Below are positions 1 to 5,172 of a stretch of 5,172 nucleotides of DNA, piece after piece. Position 1 is the first letter of the stretch, and each line of letters begins with the position of its first letter. Made by a program: the position numbers and the translations under genes. Source of the DNA: an uncultured Spartobacteria bacterium (GTDB lineage Bacteria; Verrucomicrobiota; Verrucomicrobiia; Chthoniobacterales; UBA6821); assembly GCA_903831635.1 (NCBI GenBank), contig CAIKYN010000121.1, forward strand, positions 1 through 5,172. The letters are read 5' to 3'. The notes beneath the pieces are model-generated. The model was not told where the DNA came from, searched no databases, and was given only the letters and a program-made list of their open reading frames with translations.

Positions 1-1
1 G

Positions 2-1066
2 GCGAAAACGGACCTCCTCTCTCTCTTTGGTTACGGCCCTGTGAAAATGGTGGGGAATCTCCCGTACAGCGCCTCGACGGCGATCATTTCACATTTCACC
101 GTGGCCGCTTCACCCGCATCCAGACTTGTTCTGATGGTACAGAGGGAAGTTGGGGAGCGCCTTGCGGCCACGCCTGGGCACAAGGATTATGCTGCGCTCA
201 CGGTGCAGCTTGGGCGGCGCTGGGCGGTGCGAAAACTCCGCATTGTTCCCCCGGATGTTTTCTGGCCGCGGCCTGCTGTTGAGTCGGCGGTGATCGAGGT
301 GAGCAAGCGTCCCGTGAAGGGTCTTCCTAATCCTGATCCCGTGGGGTTTTCGACTCTCGTGCGCCAGGGTTTTTCCTCCCGACGGAAACAGCTCCGTTCT
401 CTCCTGAAACTCCCCTCTGGAGTCTGGGAGGAGTGGGCCTCGGCCAAGGGATATCCCGTCACTGCACGGGCCGAAGATTTGCCTGTGGATGACTGGGCGG
501 ATCTGGCTCTTCATGTGACACCGGAGGGTCATGATCATCCTCTGGAGATGTGCGATGTGGTCGACTCGGATGACCGGATTCTTGAGTCGCGCCTTCGAAG
601 TGACGTGCATGTGAATAACTCTCTACACAGGGCGGTTCACCTTTGGATCTTTAACTCTCGGGGGGAGCTTTTTCTGCAAAAACGTTCCCCCTGGAAGATC
701 AATCAGCCCGACCGGTGGTGCTCGAGTGCGGCAGGTCATGTGGATAGCGGTGAGACCTATGAGGTGGCAGGTCACCGCGAGATGAGGGAGGAGATCGGGG
801 CTGATTGCCCGCTGGTGAAGTTCTGGAAGGTAGGTGCCACGCCCGAGACCGAGTTTGAGTTTGTGGAGTATCTGGTGGGCATCTGCGATGGACCCTTCCT
901 ATTCGCCCCTGGCGAGGTCGAGACCGGAGCCTTTTTCCCAGTGGAACAGATTCGTCGCTGGGTGGAGCGTACGCCTGAGGAATTCACCCCGCTTTTCAAG
1001 ATGGCTGCTGCTAAGTTCCTGGGTGAGACAGAGAGTCTCAGGAAATTGGCTGCTGGCTCACAATAG
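2..1066 (+). CDS. rsmA: RsmA (KsgA) 16S rRNA dimethyladenosine transferase, 5'-truncated by the window edge, fused to a C-terminal Nudix hydrolase domain
   Basis: The frame is open from base 2 to a TAG at 1064-1066, giving 354 visible residues; the start lies outside the window. Residues 19-22 are NLPY, the substrate-adenine motif of RsmA/KsgA, which N6-dimethylates the two adjacent adenines near the 3' end of 16S rRNA during 30S maturation. Further RsmA hallmarks follow: QREVGERL (about 47), VPPDVFWPRPAVESAV (about 82-97) and FSSRRKQLRSLL (about 124-135). By comparison with E. coli KsgA (NLPY near 113), roughly 95 N-terminal residues with the SAM-binding motifs are missing. RsmA similarity ends near residue 172. 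A Nudix domain follows from about residue 183, with a perfect GX5EX7REUXEEXGU box at residues 245-267. No stop separates the two parts. The Nudix part resembles the IDI/YfcD-like group (HRAVHLWIFNSRGELFLQKRS, SSAAGHVDSGE, PEEFTPLF); its substrate cannot be read from sequence. The RsmA identity is secure, the fusion is directly seen, and joint function is unknown. Confidence 0.93.
   Translation, partial: AKTDLLSLFGYGPVKMVGNLPYSASTAIISHFTVAASPASRLVLMVQREVGERLAATPGHKDYAALTVQLGRRWAVRKLRIVPPDVFWPRPAVESAVIEVSKRPVKGLPNPDPVGFSTLVRQGFSSRRKQLRSLLKLPSGVWEEWASAKGYPVTARAEDLPVDDWADLALHVTPEGHDHPLEMCDVVDSDDRILESRLRSDVHVNNSLHRAVHLWIFNSRGELFLQKRSPWKINQPDRWCSSAAGHVDSGETYEVAGHREMREEIGADCPLVKFWKVGATPETEFEFVEYLVGICDGPFLFAPGEVETGAFFPVEQIRRWVERTPEEFTPLFKMAAAKFLGETESLRKLAAGSQ
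734..802 (+). other. Nudix box within the RsmA-Nudix fusion
   Basis: These 23 codons start at Gly245 of the visible protein and match GX5EX7REUXEEXGU at every defined position: G, then E after five residues, then RE-M-R-EE-I-G-A after seven more. The motif coordinates divalent metal and catalyses hydrolysis of nucleoside diphosphates linked to another moiety. The intact RE and EE residues suggest the domain is catalytically competent and not a degenerate appendage. Confidence 0.92.
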
Positions 1067-1077
1067 AGACATTGTGA
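1058..1077 (+). terminator. Stem-loop spanning the rsmA-Nudix stop codon, possible weak terminator
   Basis: Perfect 7-bp arms TCACAAT (1058-1064) and ATTGTGA (1071-1077) flank a 6-base loop that contains most of the TAG stop (1064-1066). A second short stem, CTCC-TTCTT-GGAG, follows at 1078-1090, with TTTT at 1098-1101. The first stem is AT-rich and no U-tract follows it directly, so it is not a canonical intrinsic terminator. It may mark the mRNA 3' end, or it may be chance. Confidence 0.3.
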
Positions 1078-1099
1078 CTCCTTCTTGGAGCGCGTGCTT

Positions 1100-1128
1100 T
1101 TAGCGTAATCTACCTATCTCTTTATAAT
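1100..1128 (+). promoter_or_regulatory. Putative sigma70-type promoter for dnaK
   Basis: The -10 hexamer TATAAT at 1123-1128 is a perfect consensus. At the ideal 17-base spacing, the -35 position (1100-1105) reads TTAGCG, only 3 of 6 matches to TTGACA. There is no extended -10 TG. A start of transcription near 1135 would give a leader of about 50 bases before the dnaK ATG. The exact -10 and its position are what is seen; promoter activity is inferred. The weak -35 would fit an activated or alternative-sigma promoter. I see no clear sigma32 consensus. Confidence 0.5.
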
Positions 1129-1135
1129 AAAGAGA
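1117..1135. repeat. 19-base perfect inverted repeat over the dnaK -10 box, candidate operator
   Basis: TCTCTTTAT (1117-1125), a central A (1126) and ATAAAGAGA (1127-1135) form 9-bp perfect arms. The TATAAT hexamer sits in the middle, so a dimeric repressor bound here would block RNA polymerase. With a 1-base centre it cannot fold well as an RNA hairpin, which favours a DNA-level role. It does not match the CIRCE sequence recognised by HrcA. A regulator is not identified, and part of the symmetry comes from the AT-rich -10 itself. Confidence 0.45.
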
Positions 1136-1186
1136 GATGTGACAGATCTATCAATCGGGCATGCCCTTTGCTTTGTTTAAGCTGCT
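1136..1186 (+). promoter_or_regulatory. dnaK 5' leader with two small palindromes and no Shine-Dalgarno sequence
   Basis: The leader holds the palindrome GGGCATGCCC (1157-1166), a T-rich run (1167-1178) and a small stem GCTT-TGTTT-AAGC (1170-1182) ending four bases before the ATG. No GGAGG-like sequence lies 5-12 bases upstream of the ATG. A 13-codon frame starts with ATG at 1161, overlaps the dnaK start and stops at TAG 1200-1202. Whether any of these elements controls dnaK expression is unknown. Confidence 0.3.
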
Positions 1187-3136
1187 ATGTCTAAAATCCT
1201 AGGAATCGATTTGGGAACGACCAACTCCTGCATGTCTGTCATGGAAGGTGGGGAGCCGGTTGTTCTGGAAAACTCAGAAGGCGCCCGCACGACCCCATCG
1301 GTTGTTGCTTTCAGCAAGAGCGGCGAGCGTCTTGTCGGTCAGGCTGCAAAACGCCAGGCCATCACCAACCCACAAAACACCATCTTCTCCGTGAAGCGTT
1401 TCATGGGCCGCAAGTACGATGAGTGCCGCGGCGAGCAGGATCGCGTCCCGTACAAGCTGGTGAAGGCCGCCAACGGCGACGCCCACATTCAGGTTGAGAT
1501 CGACGGAAAGCCCAAGGCTTTCTCACCACCCGAGATCTCCGCGATGATCCTCGCGAAGCTCAAGAGCGACGCCGAGGCGAAGCTCGGTGAGAAGATCACC
1601 CAAGCGGTCATCACCGTCCCCGCTTACTTCAACGACTCCCAGCGTAATGCCACCAAGGATGCCGGCAAGATCGCCGGTCTCGAAGTTCTGCGCATCATCA
1701 ACGAGCCGACCTCTGCCTCCCTGGCCTACGGACTCGAGAAGAAGGCTGACGAGAAGATCGCCGTGTACGATCTCGGTGGCGGTACCTTCGACATCTCGGC
1801 CCTTGAACTCGGAGACGGTGTCTTTGAGGTTCGCGGCACCAATGGCGACACCCATCTGGGTGGCGATGATTGGGATCACCGCATCATGGACTGGATCATC
1901 GATGAGTTTAAGAAAGAGTCAGGCATCGACCTCACCAAGCAGCCCGACGCCGTCCAGCGTATCAAGGAAGAAGCCGAGAAGGCCAAGATCGCCCTCTCCT
2001 CCACCCAGGAGTATGAGATCAATCTCCCCTTCGTCACCGCCGACGCCAGCGGTCCGAAGCACATTCAGAAGAAGCTTACCCGAGCGAAGCTCGAGCAGCT
2101 CACAGACGATCTCTTCCAGCGCACGATCAAGCCCGTCGAGGATTGCTTGGCCGATGCGAAGTGGAAGAAGGGCGATGTGAACGAGCTCGTTCTTGTCGGT
2201 GGCATGACCCGTATGCCGAAGGTCGTCGAGACCGCCCGCAACATGATCGGCAAGGAACCCCACAAGGGTGTGAATCCTGACGAGGTTGTGGCGATCGGTG
2301 CGGCCATTCAGGGCGGCGTGCTTCGCGGCGACGTGAAGGATGTTCTCCTTCTCGACGTCACCCCGCTCACCCTCGCGATCGAGACCGCCGGAGGCATCGC
2401 CACCCCGATGATCCCCCGCAACACCACGATCCCTACCAAGAAGAGCAACGTCTTCTCAACCTACAGTGACAACCAGCCCGGTGTGGAGATCAAGGTTCTC
2501 CAGGGAGAGCGTCCGCTCGCCCGCGACAACAAGCAGCTCGGCGTTTTCCATCTCGATGGTATCCCGCCAGCCGCTCGTGGCACACCTCAGATCGAGGTCA
2601 CCTTCGACATCGATGCCAATGGTATCCTGAACGTCTCCGCCAAGGACCTCGGTTCAGGCAAGGAGCAGAAGATCTCTATTACCGGATCGAGCGGACTCAG
2701 CAAGGAAGAGGTTGAGCGCATGCAGCGTGAGGCCGAGGCCCATGCTGCGGACGATCTCAAGGCTAAGGAAGGCATCGAGATCCGCAACAACGCCGACACG
2801 CTCGCCTACCAGTGCGAGAAGCAGCTCACCGAACTCGGTGAGAAGCTCGATGGCGCCAAGAAGAAGGAGATCGAAGACGAGATCGCCAAGGTGCGCGAGG
2901 CCCTCAAGGGTACCGACATCGAGGCCGTCAAGTCCTCCTACGAGACTCTTCAGACCAAGTTCCAGGAAGTCAGCGCCGAGCTCTACAAGAACGCCGCCGC
3001 AGCGGGTGCCGGAGCCGGACCTGAAGCAGCAGCTGGAGCAGGTGCCGCAGCCTCGGAGCCCAAGAAGGACGCGGATGTCGTCGACGCCGAGTTCGAGATG
3101 GTCGATGAGGACAAGAAGGACAAGGAAAAGAAGTAA
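1187..3136 (+). CDS. dnaK: Chaperone protein DnaK (Hsp70)
   Basis: This is a complete 649-residue Hsp70, slightly longer than E. coli DnaK (638). It is a cytoplasmic ATP-dependent chaperone that binds hydrophobic peptide segments and cycles with DnaJ and GrpE. The N-terminal ATPase domain (about 1-384) has phosphate loop 1 (GIDLGTTNS, 6-14), the catalytic Lys70, INEPTSASLAYG (171-182), phosphate loop 2 (DLGGGTFDIS, 195-204) and the adenosine motif VLVGGMTRMP (335-344). The hydrophobic linker DVLLLDVTP is at 385-393. The substrate-binding beta domain follows (about 394-505, with VLQGERPLARDN), then the helical lid (about 506-602). An Ala/Gly-rich stretch (603-622) leads to the conserved VVDAEFE segment and a Lys/Asp-rich extension. 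The start is fixed because an in-frame TAA lies at 1178-1180, three codons before the ATG. No Shine-Dalgarno sequence is visible, despite codon usage typical of high expression. grpE and dnaJ are not adjacent within the window. Confidence 0.98.
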   Translation: MSKILGIDLGTTNSCMSVMEGGEPVVLENSEGARTTPSVVAFSKSGERLVGQAAKRQAITNPQNTIFSVKRFMGRKYDECRGEQDRVPYKLVKAANGDAHIQVEIDGKPKAFSPPEISAMILAKLKSDAEAKLGEKITQAVITVPAYFNDSQRNATKDAGKIAGLEVLRIINEPTSASLAYGLEKKADEKIAVYDLGGGTFDISALELGDGVFEVRGTNGDTHLGGDDWDHRIMDWIIDEFKKESGIDLTKQPDAVQRIKEEAEKAKIALSSTQEYEINLPFVTADASGPKHIQKKLTRAKLEQLTDDLFQRTIKPVEDCLADAKWKKGDVNELVLVGGMTRMPKVVETARNMIGKEPHKGVNPDEVVAIGAAIQGGVLRGDVKDVLLLDVTPLTLAIETAGGIATPMIPRNTTIPTKKSNVFSTYSDNQPGVEIKVLQGERPLARDNKQLGVFHLDGIPPAARGTPQIEVTFDIDANGILNVSAKDLGSGKEQKISITGSSGLSKEEVERMQREAEAHAADDLKAKEGIEIRNNADTLAYQCEKQLTELGEKLDGAKKKEIEDEIAKVREALKGTDIEAVKSSYETLQTKFQEVSAELYKNAAAAGAGAGPEAAAGAGAAASEPKKDADVVDAEFEMVDEDKKDKEKK

Positions 3137-3217
3137 GAACAAGGAATCGGATTTCCTGATTTCACACTCTTTAACCTTCTAATCTTTCAACGCCTCAAAA
3201 ATTTAGCAACAAGCCTC

Positions 3218-3231
3218 CCCGCAGGTGCGGG
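3218..3231 (+). repeat. GC-rich perfect inverted repeat upstream of groES
   Basis: CCCGCA (3218-3223) and TGCGGG (3226-3231) are perfect inverted copies around GG. As RNA this most likely folds as a 5-bp CCCGC/GCGGG stem with an AGGT tetraloop. A nearby GGGGC (3234-3238) could pair instead with the CCCC at 3217-3220, giving an alternative fold. No T-tract follows, so it is not a standard intrinsic terminator. It could be an operator, a leader structure or a processing site between dnaK and groES. Confidence 0.4.
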
Positions 3232-3260
3232 TCGGGGCACTCGTTAGAAACCCACAAACA

Positions 3261-3266
3261 AAGGAA
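3261..3266 (+). promoter_or_regulatory. groES ribosome binding site
   Basis: AAGGAA lies ten bases upstream of the ATG at 3276, in an otherwise A/C-rich, probably unstructured stretch. This site decides the start: an in-frame GTG at 3225 would add 17 residues unlike any GroES, whereas the ATG at 3276 gives the usual N-terminus. Confidence 0.65.
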
Positions 3267-3275
3267 AAACACACC

Positions 3276-3569
3276 ATGGCAGTAAAAATCCAACCTCTCG
3301 GTGACCGTGTGCTCGTGCAGACGATCGAAGAGAAGGAAGTCAAGAAGGGCGGGATCATCATCCCTGACACCGCCAAGGAAAAGCCGACAGAGGCTCAGGT
3401 CGTTGCTCTCGGCACCGGCAAACTCGATGACGAGGGCAAGAAGATTGCCTTCACCGTAAAGAAGGGCGACACCGTCCTCATCTCCAAGTACGGCGGAACC
3501 GAGGTCAAGGTCGACGGCGAAACCTACCTGATCATGCGCGAGGACGACATCCTCGGCATCATCGGCTAA
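3276..3569 (+). CDS. groES: Co-chaperonin GroES (Hsp10)
   Basis: The 97-residue protein has the exact length expected of the family (E. coli 97). Seven copies form the lid that closes the GroEL folding chamber in the cytoplasm. Visible features are the N-terminal strand IQPLGDRVLV (5-14), the mobile loop (about 17-33) with GGIIIPD supplying the hydrophobic contact to GroEL, the roof hairpin region (about 46-57), the KKGDTVLISKYGGTEVKVDGE core and the C-terminal REDDILGII segment. The family alignment and the AAGGAA site support the ATG at 3276 over an upstream in-frame GTG. groEL follows 37 bases later in the same direction, the usual bacterial groESL operon. The adjoining dnaK upstream makes this a compact heat-shock cluster. 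Confidence 0.98.
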   Translation: MAVKIQPLGDRVLVQTIEEKEVKKGGIIIPDTAKEKPTEAQVVALGTGKLDDEGKKIAFTVKKGDTVLISKYGGTEVKVDGETYLIMREDDILGIIG

Positions 3570-3606
3570 TCAACCAATCTAACCAACCAACACACAGAAG
3601 AATATT
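3570..3606 (+). promoter_or_regulatory. groES-groEL spacer with a CCAA-rich, G-free run and a weak ribosome binding site
   Basis: Bases 3570-3596 contain no G and carry repeated AACCAA units (3572-3577, 3581-3586, 3585-3590, the last two overlapping). The only purine-rich element is AGAAGAA at 3596-3602, four bases from the ATG, a poor Shine-Dalgarno match at short spacing. The G-free run should be unstructured and may favour ribosome loading; this role is an inference. Confidence 0.4.

Positions 3607-5172
<1,566 letters not shown>

Larger units (their letters stand above)
3137..3275 (+). promoter_or_regulatory. dnaK-groES intergenic region, possible regulatory segment
   Basis: The 139-base gap has no convincing ORF. 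It contains a weak 5-bp inverted repeat (AGGAA 3142-3146, TTCCT 3153-3157), a pyrimidine-rich A/T stretch (about 3160-3190) with a -10-like TCTAAT at 3178-3183 and only a poor -35, a GC-rich hairpin (3218-3231) and an A/C-rich run into groES. The gap is long enough for a separate groES-groEL promoter, but read-through from dnaK is equally possible. No CIRCE element is present: TTAGCA at 3203 and GCACTC at 3237 resemble parts of its half-site but are not inverted copies. Confidence 0.3.

Noticed and set aside
1587..2180. A 197-codon + strand frame inside dnaK
   Set aside because: It is a frame-shifted reading of dnaK rich in Ser, Pro and Arg, typical of an out-of-frame GC-rich gene.
2654..3142. 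A 162-codon minus-strand frame opposite the dnaK 3' end
   Set aside because: Its Leu/Gly/Val-rich composition mirrors the Lys/Glu/Ala codons of the DnaK lid and tail; no domain or ribosome site supports it.
3142..3157. AGGAA/TTCCT hairpin after the dnaK stop as a terminator
   Set aside because: The stem is only 5 bp and AT-rich, with a 6-base loop and no U-tract, too weak to call.
3156..3183. groES promoter with -10-like TCTAAT (3178-3183) and -35-like CTGATT (3156-3161)
   Set aside because: The -10 matches 5 of 6 but the -35 only 3 of 6 at 16-base spacing; in an AT-rich pyrimidine stretch this is expected by chance. The alternative TTCACA (3161-3166) has no -10 at a suitable distance.
3203..3247. 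Possible CIRCE operator (TTAGCA at 3203, GCACTC at 3237, GTTAG after it)
   Set aside because: CIRCE needs TTAGCACTC and GAGTGCTAA separated by nine bases. Here the fragments are in the same orientation, incomplete and too far apart.
3225..3275. Upstream in-frame GTG start for groES adding 17 residues
   Set aside because: The added residues lie over the GC hairpin, are unlike any GroES N-terminus, and the ATG at 3276 has an AAGGAA ribosome site and gives the standard 97 residues.

Overview
The window is bacterial, moderately GC-rich, and all recognisable genes lie on the + strand. It holds the 3' part of an rsmA (ksgA) gene fused in frame to a Nudix hydrolase domain (2-1066, 5' end outside the window), a complete dnaK (1187-3136), a complete groES (3276-3569) and a groEL running off the right edge (from 3607, 522 residues visible). 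About 94% of the window is coding. The non-coding stretches are 120, 139 and 37 bases, so no gene-free region exceeds 300 bases.

Organism: the protein sequences and the dnaK-groES-groEL order suggest a member of the Verrucomicrobiota or a relative in the PVC group. The GroEL resembles what I remember of verrucomicrobial proteins, including Trp in a SANWD motif at residue 154 and an ISSLKDLLPLLEK stretch. This is an inference from memory with moderate confidence, because no database search was possible. The three chaperone genes show the strong codon bias of highly expressed genes (AAG for Lys, GAG for Glu, C-ending codons). The rsmA-Nudix gene has mixed codon usage typical of modest expression.

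Layout: 2-1066 encodes the C-terminal part of a 16S rRNA dimethyladenosine transferase followed by an IDI/YfcD-like Nudix domain with a perfect Nudix box. Two short hairpins lie at its end, one spanning the stop codon. The 1067-1186 gap contains a 19-base perfect inverted repeat with a consensus -10 hexamer (TATAAT) in its centre, then a short leader with no Shine-Dalgarno sequence in front of dnaK. The 3137-3275 gap has a GC-rich hairpin and an A/C-rich translation initiation region in front of groES. The 37-base groES-groEL spacer is free of G for its first 27 bases.

Function: DnaK and GroES/GroEL form the core cytoplasmic protein-folding machinery. Their clustering suggests shared heat-stress control, but no CIRCE element, hrcA, grpE or dnaJ is visible. 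The upstream gene belongs to ribosome maturation and may be a neighbour without functional connection. I found no mobile element, CRISPR array, tRNA or rRNA. No clearly new system is present. The most notable points are the RsmA-Nudix fusion and the palindromic -10 region before dnaK.
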